Origin: Narthecium ossifragum | Lineage: Eukaryota; Streptophyta; Magnoliopsida; Dioscoreales; Nartheciaceae | Length of the DNA: 64,000 nt | Direction of reading: 5' to 3' | NCBI GenBank assembly: GCA_963920575.1 | Contig: OY986967.1 | Coordinates: 21,407,648-21,471,647, forward strand | Part shown: positions 12,220 through 23,463 of the stretch, piece by piece | How the letters are laid out: each line of letters opens with the position of its first letter | Numbering within the stretch: the stretch's first letter is position 1 | Position numbers and translations under genes: made by a program | The notes under the pieces: generated by a model | Database searches by the model: none | The model's input: only the letters and a program-made list of their open reading frames with translations | Told to the model about the DNA's origin: nothing

Positions 12220-12827
12220 TCACAAGCAACACCAAGTGCTTGGTCTGTATGAACTTTCTGGATTCTAATACTAGATGTATATAGTGTGCACATTCATAAT
12301 TTTCCAGATTGAGCTTAATGCCTTTTTCCAATTGTTGGACTCTAATCTAATTGGAGTTAAAGCAATGGGCTCCTGTGTCATTCATAGCCTTCCCCTGCCC
12401 AATTTCTCAGGGTTGAAAGTATGGCCCTGATATTCTATCTAAACATGGGTAAAATCTAGTTGTCACCCTTGTAAGATTCACTCTTGTAATCGTATCTATG
12501 TAATTCTTTACCCTCAAATTTTCATCCCATACCAAAGCAACCTAATAATCTAGTAGAAGAAGGAAGAATTCGAGTATCTGAAAGACTACTTTCTCAGAAA
12601 AAGTAAGTTTTTGTTTTCGTATTTGATAATGGTTTTTTTTAATGATTAATTCAGCTTTTTAGCTAGTAAAGAGAAAGAAGGAGCTATACTATAATAGGAC
12701 AGCCGCTAAGTCACCTCCCCTCCGAATCACAGACCCGCATCCGAGTCCAATGCGGGTCCTCCCTACTTGGATTAGGAGGTCTGCTTGTTCATTAGATCTT
12801 CTCTGAACAAATCAAAAAACAGACCAC
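12220..12827. other. 3' flank, no gene
   Basis: This is the likely 3' UTR and flank of the preceding gene, AT-rich and without a coding domain. A small inverted repeat, GACCCGCAT/ATGCGGGTC, lies near 12731-12757. Confidence 0.4.
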
Positions 12828-13060
12828 TCAAAAAAAGCCCCCAATCTGCAAGTATCCCATGACAACTCCTTTAATGACATAAGGCCAAACAAAAACTGAG
12901 TCGAACTCCACGAAAATATTGTGTACGCCAAAATCCTTTGCCACATGAAGCGCCTGTTGTATTGCCAATAGCTCCGCTACCTCGATGAAGTCGGCATTTA
13001 CCAGCTCCGAGATCGCCATCATAGACTGGGCATCCTCCTTGCATAGTATTGCTCCACTAC
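12828..13060 (-). pseudogene. RNase H-like fragment (RVT_3 type), retroelement-derived
   Basis: The minus-strand translation reads GSGAILCKEDAQSMMAISEL, then ADFIEVAELLAIQQALHVAK and DFGVHNIFVEFDSVFVWPYV. This matches the start of the RNase H-like domain found at the ends of plant LINE polyproteins and related host proteins: GxGA(I/V)L, then AELLAIxxAL with the catalytic Glu, then (V/F)ExDS with the second acidic residue. The fragment stops after about 75 residues, has no reverse transcriptase upstream and ends in frame decay. It is a relic rather than a gene. Confidence 0.65.
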
Positions 13061-13179
13061 CGATTGATTGATCTATAGGTTGATTGATCTATAGGTTAAA
13101 AGACATAGAGTTTTAGGAGAATCAGATCACATATATACCTTGTAAAACAAACTAGAGGAGACTATTATTTATTGACACT

Positions 13180-13409
13180 GATTTGTGTACATGGACATGT
13201 GATGCACATGCCACCTATCGATAGTCTATTACCGAATTGGTTCTTGTTCTAATCCATCAGTAGCGAATTACCGATGGATTAAATCAATCACCAATAGGTG
13301 TCAATCGGTAGCCCACTAACGATAAACACCTATCGGTAGCCTATTACCAATTGATTGATCTAGTATATCGGTAGTTTATACACATGTCATATGTTTATGT
13401 ACACAAATC
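13180..13409. mobile_element. Hairpin-motif TIR element, copy A
   Basis: It begins GATTTGTGTACATG and ends in ATGTACACAAATC, an imperfect terminal inverted repeat. The inside is packed with ATCGGTAG/CTACCGAT-type segments that can pair with each other. At about 230 bp with no coding frame, it is a MITE-like element. Related copies lie at 13492 and 17194. Confidence 0.65.
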
Positions 13410-13491
13410 TTTTTCTTATTTATTTGGATTTTTTTTAAACAAATAGCCATATATTAAATAAATATAAAACAATAATTTTTTTTAAAGTATT

Positions 13492-13731
13492 GATTTGTGT
13501 ACATGGACAAGTGACATGCCAGCTATCGGTAGCCACTACCGATTTTTGATCTATCCTATCGGTATCGAACCACCGATGGGTTAGATCAAGTCATCGGTAT
13601 CTCACTACCAAACTACCGATGGATTACATCAATCAATCGGTATCCCATCAGTAGTTCACTGTCGATGGGATAGATCAAAAATTGGTAGTGGACTATCGAG
13701 TTACACGTGCCACCTATCCATGCACACAAAT
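13492..13731. mobile_element. Hairpin-motif TIR element, copy B
   Basis: It starts GATTTGTGTACATGGACAAG and ends TGCACACAAAT, with internal ATCGGTAG, CACTACCGAT and ATCGGTATC segments in alternating orientation. Size and ends match copy A, and the two copies lie 83 bp apart. No coding frame. Confidence 0.6.
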
Positions 13732-13760
13732 ATTTATTCTTAAAAAAAAATCTCAACTAC

Positions 13761-13920
13761 GGGTCCGTTTGGCTCGGATCCCGAATTCAATTCGGGATCC
13801 GGAATCCGCGGTATCCACAGGAGCGGATACCGCGGACGGCGTCTAATCCGCCGGCGAGCCAAACGGCGGAATCCGGAATCTGAAATCCGCCAATTCATCG
13901 GATTCAGCCAAACAGGCCCT
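13761..13920. mobile_element. MITE-like element with TTTGGC termini
   Basis: Ends GGGTCCGTTTGGCT and AGCCAAACAGGCCCT form an imperfect inverted repeat. The 160-bp interior is GC-rich and palindromic (GGATCCCGAATTC/GAATTCGGGATCC near 13777; GCGGTATCC/GGATACCGC near 13808). A target duplication could not be assigned. This resembles hAT- or PIF-derived MITEs common near plant genes. Confidence 0.55.
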
Positions 13921-13953
13921 GAGTTCATCCACCCAACTCTAGTAAAAATCTAA

Positions 13954-14222
13954 GGGTCAGGCTAAATACAACGTCAAATTTATTGTGCTCCACATCATTT
14001 TGTTCGGTTTTAAAAAACCGAACATTATGTTACATATTCGGTTTTTAAAAGCCGAACGCATTATTATATGGTTCGCTCAGTAATAATCGAATTATGTATT
14101 TTTACGTAGTTTGATTGTAACTGATCGAACCATATATATATATAGCGTTTGATTTTTAAAAACCGAATAAAAAAAATGTTGCGGTGCACCTATCACTCAG
14201 GGTGGTGTATTTTGCCTGACCC
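13954..14222. mobile_element. MULE-type MITE with perfect 9-bp target duplication
   Basis: The 269-bp element starts GGGTCAGGCTAAATACA and ends TGTATTTTGCCTGACCC, an inverted repeat with one mismatch over 17 bp. It is flanked on both sides by AAAATCTAA (13945-13953 and 14223-14231), an exact 9-bp duplication as expected for Mutator-like transposition. Inside are palindromic units such as TTCGG...CCGAA at 14003-14022 and a TATA run at 14133-14144. No transposase. It ends 70 bp before the start codon of the alpha-mannosidase II gene and so lies in its promoter or 5' UTR. Confidence 0.85.
14133..14144 (+). promoter_or_regulatory. TATA-like run within the MITE
   Basis: TATATATATATA lies about 150 bp upstream of the mannosidase ATG and inside the MULE-type MITE. 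If used as a TATA box, transcription would start within or just after the transposon. This is position and composition only; nothing in the sequence proves use. Confidence 0.3.
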
Positions 14223-14292
14223 AAAATCTAAACAGTAGAGAGTCTACTTTTAAAACTCGAGCAAAGCTCTGAAAGCAAGCCGTTGCTCCACC

Positions 14293-17200
14293 ATGGTCCG
14301 CATGGCCTTCTTCTCCAGCAACCGCCGTGGCCTCGGCTCCTCCCTCCTCCCGTCGACCTCCAAGTCCAAGGGCGTCCGCAAGTCCTCCTCGTCATCCTCC
14401 TCCTCCTCTTCGAGGCGACGCAATCCGTGTGCCCTCAGCTCCACCTTCTTCGCCCTCGGCCTCTTCCTATCCCTCTTCCTCTTCATCGCCGTCGTCCTCC
14501 GCTTCGGGGTCCCAAACCCTCTCTCCTCCTCCTCCTCCTCCTCGATCTCCACCTCCTCCTCATCGTCCTTGCGCCAGCGCCTCATCCGCCGCCCGGCAGC
14601 GCGGCGCCGCTCCCCCTCATCCGACGCCGCCGTCGTGGACATCACCACCAAGGATCTCTACGACCGGATCGACTTCTTGGACATCGATGGGGGACCCTGG
14701 AAGCAGGGGTGGAGGGTCACCTACAAGGGGAACGAGTGGGACGCCGAGAAGCTCAAGGTCTTTGTTGTTCCCCACTCGCATAACGATCCCGGGTGGAAGC
14801 TTACGGTCGAGGAGTACTACGATCGCCAGTCCAGGCATATCTTGGACACCATTGTCGAGTCTCTCTCCAAGGTGGATGCCGAACGAGATCTGGCTTTCCA
14901 TTTTTTTCTATCCATTTCCTAGGGGAACTTAGGAGTAGCCTTGGGGTTTGTGCTTGTAGGATGCAAGAAGAAAGTTTATATGGGAGGAAATATCGTATCT
15001 GGAGAGGTGGTGGAGGGATGCTTCGACCCACAAGAGAGAGAGCTTCACCAAGTTGGTCAATAACGGACAGTTGGAGATTGTTGGAGGAGGTTGGGTCATG
15101 AACGATGAGGTATGTTATGTTGAATCTCATACTCCTATGTGGATGTTCAAAATTGATGTGGCTGCATTGAATATCATGGTGAATATTGTGATGATTTTGC
15201 TTTATTTGGATCGTGATGGGAAGGTTTTATAACCAACTGAAAAGAACAGCTGATGGCTATGTAGTTCATAACATGAAGCTTTAATTCACAGAGAAGAAGC
15301 AATACATGCAAAATGTGGAAACCTAGTTATGTTGTGTATCATGAGCAAGACTAGAAATAGTGATCCAAATGTTTTGGAAGAGTTTGACCTATACATGACA
15401 TATGATGAGCTCTTTGTTTTTGCCTCCTTAGCAGATAGATTGGTTGAACCATATTTTGCTCTTAGACATTGCCACCTGTGCAGTGACTTAGGAGAACATA
15501 AATGTTCTGTAAGTTCTTCCTGAAAGACGAGCAAAGAATCTAGGAGTAGAAATTTACGAAGTATAAGTAGGTTTTTTTAAATTTTGAATATTTTGAAAAC
15601 TCTAAACATGAAGATAGCATAACTCCTTTATGGATTCACCTACTAACTTCCTATTTGTTATTCAAATGGTGTTAAAGTTGAGAAGGAAACCTAAATATTG
15701 AGTATCTATTTTGCTTTACTTTTTCATTTGACCTAAGACTAGCTAGCTATGCAAAGGTTGAAAACGAAAGTTCATTGAGGAAGACACTGCAGCACAGATG
15801 TCTTTAGGTCTGTAACTAGATAGAATAGGTTGGCTTTAGAAAAAGTGAGCTAATTTAGCCTTGATGCTAACCTTGAACACTTCTTTAAAATGCTTACCTG
15901 GAAATTGTTTAGCTTGAAGGAAAGGCAAACAATGTTTGCTGTCATGCTTATTCCAAGGATCTGTTCTAGTTTGGACTTTGGCAAACAGTGATTGAATTCT
16001 GATTTTGGAAGATTCCGATAATGGATCTCTATAGGTTTACTTACATGCACATATGACGCTCATAAACCAGTTTTCAATTGACCTTCAGTCAACCAAGTTA
16101 AAGATGACTATTTCGTTAGGAACTCGTGATTACAATTTGGAGTCTTGTTTTGACTCTGAGTTCTTCCGTCACCGAGAGACTCATTCTGGTTCAATTGAGT
16201 CTTCCGCTATTTGACCTACGAACACATCTAGAATTTGGATTTTGTTGACTTTGAAATTCTGCTGAAGCAAGAATTGGCTCGCTGACTTTCTGGATGTGTA
16301 CTTCTTATCATTCAGTTTGAACAAGGTTTTGTGTAAGGTTTTAACTTGTTCTTTTCCACAAGAACATATCATTAAAACTGTGCTTTTAATTCCTTTGATG
16401 CTGCTACCTTTACTTTTAGGCCTCAAAAGGGTGTTTGGTTCGGGGATAAGAGGGGATAGGTGGGGATAACCCCCCTTATCCCCAAACACCAAAATCCCTT
16501 ATCCCCACTTATCCCCAAGCAATCATTACTGATTTATCCTCACTTTTCAATCATTATTCATTATCCCCACTTTTCTACCCCAAAATCCCTTATTTATCCC
16601 CACTTTTTTTACCCCAAAATCCCTTATCCCCACCTTTTCTATTTCTCCCCAAAATCCCTTATCCCCAAACCATTCAGGCCATTAGTACTCTTCATAGCTC
16701 TTGTTTTCTGATATTCATCCCAGATTGTTTTTAGTTGAATAATTCCTTGATCAAATTCTCTTGCCAACAATCTAAAAGTATGAAATATAAACTTCAACTA
16801 TATTCTTTGAATAAGAAATTATATTCTTATAGTGACATCATATGATACTTCATTGTTAATTGTTCTGAAGCTTCTATGATCGGAGAAACTTGGCACAAAT
16901 GATCCACTAACCAACTTGAAGATAGAAGACACGGTTTTATATTTTAATGACTGCATTCTTTCGTTCATATATGTGTTCGTATATATGCATGTGCTTATGT
17001 GTGTATTGGTGCACATGCATATGTTTATGTGTGGTATGTTTTATTAAAAGTTCTTCGCTAGTTGTATATTAGAAGCTGGTTTTACAATCTTCCTTTTTGT
17101 TATGCAGGCCAATTCACATTATTTTGCCATCATAGAGCAGGTATGTTCGTGAAATTGATATGCATACATTTGAGATTAATTACCTTTGGACGCTGATTTG

Positions 17201-20200
17201 GGTACATGGGTAAGGGCATGTACGGTGTACATGCTCTACCGATTGATTCACCTAGTCCATCGGTAGAACAGTATCGATTGAATGTATCAATCATCTAATC
17301 GGTAGAACACTACCGATGGATTAGATGCGACAATTGGTAGACATCTACCGATTGTCGGGATGTGCAATGTACATGGCCACGAGGCCATGTACACAAATCT
17401 TTATCCATTACCTTTTGGTTGCAGTAAGGAATTTTATGCTTTTATTACTAGTTTGATCAATATGGCCTTCCATGAAGTGTTACTATTTTGTCTTTCGTGA
17501 GCATACCAGCACCAAATAAATGAAAGCTGCTTACCCTGTGATATATAAGTTGTTAGGAAGTAGTCTATTGAGATTATGATTTGCAGATTTCTATAGAGCA
17601 TGGATATAAGTATCAGGTGTACCTCTCTGCCGCCTCCAGTACTTACTGTTCTGTCTTGGGTAAAACTGTTCATGCCCCTTGGTACATACTGTTTCAATAG
17701 TTGTAGGCAGGGATTCAATATGCTTTTCTCTATTGATTTTCAGCTGTTGTCTGCATGCAATCGAAGCCCAATCTGAACTATATCATCCCAGAAGTGAGCC
17801 TCCTTATTGGTGACTTTATAAGCCAGAGGAATTGCCACTTATTTAACTTACTTCCATATCCCCATTCCAGTCTCAACTAGTATACTTTTCTTTGTTCCAC
17901 AAATTGATCCAGCCTATTTAGGTTAGATGTGGACCCTGTTTGGAAATCTTATTCTAGGAGACATGTCAATACTCTAGGTGCATGTCATTCGACTTGCATG
18001 TGTTCAGTGTTTAATGTTGAGGCAGATGATGCTGTCATCTCTATCTTGATGATTGATTATATGTTAAGTGAAAAAATTATCTGCATGTCATCCTTCTATT
18101 AAACAAATTTACTTGTAGCTGACCTGAAAGAATGGTCAACTGCTATATGGAAGGATATGATGCGACTGAGACTCAAAAATAACTTGATTCCTGAAGCAAA
18201 GCTTTGCTTCTAGTGTAGTATTTTTCTGCATGATTGGAAGGAGGCTTTCTGATCATATTGTTCCCTTCATTAATCCTTAACAGTAATGGCTACTCCCCAC
18301 TGATGTTCCTTCTTTTTTTTCAGAGAAATTTTGAACTTCCTGCTTCTTATGTCAGTCTTCGCATTCTTTTCTATGCAGTTGTAATGATTACTTTGTGATA
18401 TATTCTAATGCTTGTCAGTATGTGAGCCCCAACAGTTGATTCTTACTTGCATTTCTGAGACAAAATATATTGGAAAATTATCTTATACTTCGGCTTCTAA
18501 TCAACTACAATTATGCTATCTTCCTATGCTGAATATTGACCCTTCACTTTATTTCATTCTCTTACGATTTCCTTCTGTTTGGAATTTAGGAGTCATTTAG
18601 TAATTAGTTGAGTGATTTGCATCTGTCACAACTCACGAGGTCTGTCTATGGAATTTATTTCATCTTCCATCCAATTCTATTTAGATCTCAGGATCAGTGT
18701 AGTAATGGTTCGAGTGATTTTGAGTTGCCAGTGTTCTGCTCCATGAATGATTCAGGAAAATGATGGGCTGTCCTACTAAACATAACAATGTTCCTCTTCT
18801 TTCCAAAATATGCCAATTTTCTTAACTTGAATGCTAATTGCAAAAATTAAATTGCTGACTATCATCTGAAAATTGAAATGACGTCTATTTATTTGTTGGC
18901 TTAGATAGTGGAGGGGAATATGTGGCTAAATGATACTATTGGAGTGATTCCGAAAAATTCGTGGTCAATAGATCCATTTGGGTATTCGGCAACGATGGCA
19001 TATCTTCTCCGGCGTATGGGATTTCGGAACATGCTTATTCAGAGGACTCACTATGAACTCAAAAAGGAATTAGCTTTGCAAAAGAACCTTGAATATATAT
19101 GGAGGCAGAGTTGGGATGTAGAGGAAACAACTGATATATTTGTGCACATGATGCCGTTCTATTCTTATGATATTCCTCATACATGTGGACCAGAGCCGGC
19201 TATTTGTTGTCAGTTTGACTTTGCTCGGATGCGTGGATTTGGTTATGAAGCCTGCCCATGGAGGTTAGATCCTGTTGAAACAAATCCAAGCAATGTCCAG
19301 GAAAGGGCATCGACACTTTTGGACCAGTATAGGAAAAAATCAACCTTATATAGATCAAACACACTTCTTGTACCTCTAGGGGATGACTTCCGTTATGTTA
19401 ATGTGGATGAAGCAGAAGTTCAGTTCAGAAACTACCAAATGCTTTTTGATCACATAAATGCTAATCCTGATTTGAATGCTGAGGTCCAGTTTGGTACTCT
19501 TGAAGATTACTTTCATACACTTCGTGCGGAAGCAGAAAGATTTAACTTTTCTCATGCTGGTGAGGTGGGCTCTGGGGAACTTGGAGGTTTCCCTTCTCTT
19601 TCGGGTGATTTCTTTACTTACGCTGACAGACAACAAGACTATTGGAGTGGTTATTATGTCTCAAGGCCATTCTTTAAAGCAGTTGACCGTGTACTGGAGC
19701 AGACACTGCGTGCATCAGAGATATTGGCTGCATTAATCTTGGGGTACTGTAAAAAATCTCAGTGTGCAAAGCTCCCTGTTAGCTTCTCCCACAAGTTGAC
19801 GTCTGCAAGAAGGAACCTAGCTCTTTTTCAGCATCATGATGGAGTCACAGGTACTGCAAAGAATCATGTTGTAGAAGATTATGGAACTCGCATGCATACT
19901 TCTTTGCAGGATTTGCAATTATTCATGTCTAGGGCAGTTGAAGTTCTTCTTAGTGATTTTCATGAGAGAGCGGACCCTACCCTACTTTCTCAGTTTGAGC
20001 CTGAGCAGACAAGGTCTAGATATGATGTCCAGCCACTGCACAGAGCCATTGATGTTCATGCACAGCAAGCTCATTCTGTTGTTTTATTTAATCCATTGGA
20101 GCAAACAAGGGATGAGATAGTTATGGTCGTTGTTACTAGCCCTGATGTCTGTGTCGTTCATTCAAATGGGACGCATATTAAAAGCCAAGTTTCTCCCGAT

Positions 20201-21643
20201 TGGCACCATGATGACAAGGGGAAATTTTTTGCAGGAGAACATCGTCTTTACTGGAGTGCCTCTGTTCCTGCCTTGGGTCTAGAGACCTACTATGTTGCTA
20301 GTGGATATCTGGGCTGTGAAAAAGCTATACCTGCTAAGTTGAAGCTATCAAGGAATTCCGATTCATTGTGTGCTGCTCCTTATGTCTGTTCGAAACTCGA
20401 AGAAGATATGACAGAGATTCATAATTCTCATCACATTTTGACTTTTGATGTAAAGCATGGTTTGCTACAGAAGATAAGCCGTAAAAATGGGAAGGAAACA
20501 TTCATTGGCGAAGAAATAGGAATGTACAATAGCGATGGAAGTGGTGCTTATTTGTTCAAACCTGATGGAGAAGCTCACAGCATTATTGAAAAGGGTGGCC
20601 AGTTTATCATTTCTGAAGGCCCATTCGTACAGGAAGCATACTCGGTTCCAAAGACAGCATGGGACAAGACACCTGTCTCTCACAGCACACGGATCTACAG
20701 TGGAGAGAATACCGTGCAGGGACTTCTTATTGAGAAGGAATACCATGTAGAGCTTATTGGTCATGACTTCAATGACAGGGAACTGATTGTGAGATTTAAA
20801 ACAGATATAGAGAACAAGAAGATTTTCTTTTCAGATCTGAATGGTTTCCAGATGAGCAGGAGAGAGACATATGATAAGATCCCCTTGCAGGGGAATTACT
20901 ATCCAATGCCATCACTTGCCTTCTTGCAGGATTCAGCTGGTAGCCGGTTTTCTGTCCATTCTAGACAGTCATTAGGGGTGGCAAGTCTTAAAAGTGGTTG
21001 GCTAGAGATAATGCTGGATAGGCGTCTAGTTAATGATGATGGCCGTGGGCTAGGCCAAGGGGTGATGGATAATCGTCCCATGAATGTGCTTTTTCACATG
21101 CTCACGGAATCCAATGTCTCTGCTTTGCCTTCTGCTTTTGCTGCAATGACCCTCCAACCATCTCTTCTCTCTCATCGAGTTGGGGCTCATTTGAACTATC
21201 CTATGCATGCTTTCCTGAGCAGAAAAGCAGAGAAAATATCCTTGAAAGTACCTCCAAGGTCTTTTGCCCCATTAACCTCTTCATTACCATGTGATTTGCA
21301 CATTGTGAACTTTAAAGTCCCACAACCTTTGAAGTATTCTCAGGGGCCATCTTCAGATTCTAGGTTTGCTATTATCTTACAGCGAAGGGGGTGGGATTCC
21401 TCGTACTGTCGAACCGGTCAGTTGCAGTGTTCAGTACAAAGTGATGAGTCTGTCAACTTGTTTTACATGTTTAAAAACCTTTCAGTTTCAAATGTGAAGG
21501 CAACTTCGTTGAATCTATTACATGATGACTCAGAGATGCTGGGTTACATCGAGCAGTTGGGGGATATAGATCAAGAAGGCCATGTGCTAATAGCTGCGAT
21601 GGAAATACAAGCATACAAATTGGAGCTGCAGCCACAGACATGA
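14293..21643 (+). CDS. GMII: Golgi alpha-mannosidase II, GH38 (4 exons, 1166 aa)
   Basis: Exons: 14293-14871, 14960-15109, 17108-17140, 18905-21643, all phase 0. The product is a type II Golgi membrane enzyme that trims the alpha-1,3 and alpha-1,6 mannoses from GlcNAcMan5GlcNAc2, opening the way to complex N-glycans. A Ser-rich cytosolic tail (1-46) precedes one membrane segment (about 47-69) and a Ser-rich stem. The GH38 site is complete: HSHNDPGW (H163, D165), the nucleophile D277 in WSIDPFGYSATMAYLLRRMGF (split: D in SIDPFG), and H564-H565-D566 in FQHHDGVTGT. Length is close to the roughly 1170 residues of Arabidopsis GMII. Exon 3 encodes only 11 residues (ANSHYFAIIEQ). Introns 2 and 3 (about 2.0 and 1.8 kb) contain MITEs. 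No frameshift or stop is seen. The ATG follows CTCCACC; a second Met at residue 4 is possible. Confidence 0.96.
16419..16681. mobile_element. MITE in mannosidase intron 2
   Basis: The left end, GGCCTCAAAAGGGTGTTTGG, followed by GGGGATAAG, pairs imperfectly with the right end, CTTATCCCCAAACCATTCAGGCC (its reverse complement carries TTTGGGGATAAG). The interior repeats AAAATCCCTTATCCCCAC-like units four times. This matches PIF/Harbinger- or hAT-like MITEs with TTTGG termini. Target duplication unclear. Confidence 0.55.
17194..17402. mobile_element. Hairpin-motif TIR element, copy C (mannosidase intron 3)
   Basis: It begins GATTTGGGTACATG (near 17197) and ends CATGTACACAAATC. The interior carries ATCGGTAG and CTACCGATT segments in both orientations, plus GGGCATGTAC/GTACATG. 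Its size and ends match copies A and B at 13.2-13.7 kb, so the family inserts both between genes and in introns. Confidence 0.65.
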
Positions 21644-22430
21644 GCACTATTTAAGCGTGTGAGAGCTTGGAATGTTTCTTCAGTGACGAGTTTTGTTTCA
21701 ATCAGGAATCAAGTCTTTGATTGTCACAGTTCAGCTGCTCACCATGCATGGGCGAGTTCTCCGTGCTTGATTTCTCAATGATCGGGAGCCTACTGGTCTT
21801 GCCCAATGAAAAGACAAGTGTAGTTATGGTAACGTCAGGAAATCTTTCCAAAGGATTTCCAAGAACTCTTGGGAGCACTGATTTTTAAGACAACAAAATA
21901 TGACCGTATTACTGTACATTCTATTAGCAGGTTGAGCATCTCAGCTGCCCCTGTAACATCTTCCTCCACGTCAAGCAAGACTTGATCTCATTACCGGAGC
22001 GTTTATCGTCGGTCCAAGCGTAAGGCTTCTGATGTTTTCGACGGACTTGACCGAACAATATGCCTTTTCAGGTCCTCACACCATGAAAGATGACAGCAAT
22101 AGACATGCTACTGCACATTTTAGGAACGAGGTAACAGGTGAATTGCACTTGCAGTTCTTGTTTTGGAGTTGGTTTTCTCTGTAAGGATTCAAGGTTGGCG
22201 GATTTTATTGGCAATGTGGTAGGAGATTTGCTAGTGTTGGAATGTTCAGTCGGAATATATATATAGTTTTAAATATGAAAATATGAGACTAAAGGTGCCT
22301 CCAGTAAAATGATCTCTCTCCTCTGCGTAGTAACTGTTTTAAGTTTTAACCTGCTATTTTCTCTGTCAATTTTCTTTCAAAGACTCATGGTATTCGGGTG
22401 TTTTTATTTTTATTTTTATTTTATTTCTTT
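21644..22430. other. 3' flank of the mannosidase gene
   Basis: Probable 3' UTR and flank. No further gene or recognisable repeat seen. Confidence 0.4.
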
Positions 22431-23220
22431 TAGGATGTAGAAAGCCGAAGCCGAAGCCACATCCCAGGCAAGACCCTCAATCCCTAAAGTACTCATTGAG
22501 AAAGACGACACTGAGGCATCTCCTCTCATACAGTATTTAGAAAGGTATCATTTTTGGAGTCGAGTCTCTTCTTGTTTCCTTCTTTTTTTTGTTTTTGTTT
22601 GATAAGATGAGCCCAAAGCTGGTGCAAAACTACAAAAGAGATCTATAAGTCACAAAACTAGGTTTTTTTTGTTGATGAGTTGAGCCTAAAGCGGCTACCG
22701 TCCTCAGACAAACAAAACACATTCCAAAGGAACGACATGACTGGGCTATATCATCAACAACGATATTCTCTTCCCTGTAACGTCCAAAACAGGACTGACC
22801 CCATTAACGAGATATGAAACAAAACTGAGTGTTATGTTAGAAACCACTCTGTAACCCCCCATCTGCCATACAAAATCTGGCGTCCCAGCATGCTCTAGCT
22901 GCTCGTGCCAACCTGTCCGCCGCACCATTCTCGTCCCTTGGTATGTATCTAACTGTCTAACATGCACCTCACTCAACCGCGATGCGTACCAACAAAATTT
23001 CTGGAGACGCCCTTCAGCAGTTCAGGCCACTTCCTCCGGCCATTCAAGCAGTTAGCCAAATCCAAAGAGTCAGACTCAAGAAACACACAGGATATTCTCC
23101 TAGAACAAACACTATCGAGTTTGGGTAGTGATCCGGGTGGTCTTTGGCCGATTGGGTGTCCTATATCTTTGTAATTTGTAATCCTCTTTCTCTCATCTAG
23201 CTACAAAGCTCAATTATTTA
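22431..23220 (-). pseudogene. LINE-tail / RNase H-like relic
   Basis: On the minus strand, pieces reading LESDSLDLANCLNGRRKWPE (about 23035-23095) and an ADRLAR-like TGWHEQLEHA segment near 22890-22930 resemble the middle and end of the RNase H-like domain found at LINE 3' ends. The frame is broken by several stops. The call rests on short motif matches only. Confidence 0.4.
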
Positions 23221-23463
23221 AACAAAAAGAAAACAAAACCGAGTTGAGCCCGGCCAAGTCATCAGTAAAGTTCTCATTGAAATCTCCAACGGGCAACCGT
23301 CGGGCGTTATGTATCCAAGCTATCATCTCATAATTTTATTTCCCAACTTCGAGGGTAGTTTCCACGTTCGAACGCTGTTTATGCTACATTTCAAACATCA
23401 TACAACATAAAGCATTCAGATTGTCCGAGTTCTTTTTTATTCCATTAGCCAAGGGATGCACAC

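Noticed and set aside
14250..14783. Alternative and antisense frames over the first mannosidase exon
   Set aside because: Shadows of the Ser-rich N-terminus; the frame from 14293 joins in phase to GH38 exons.
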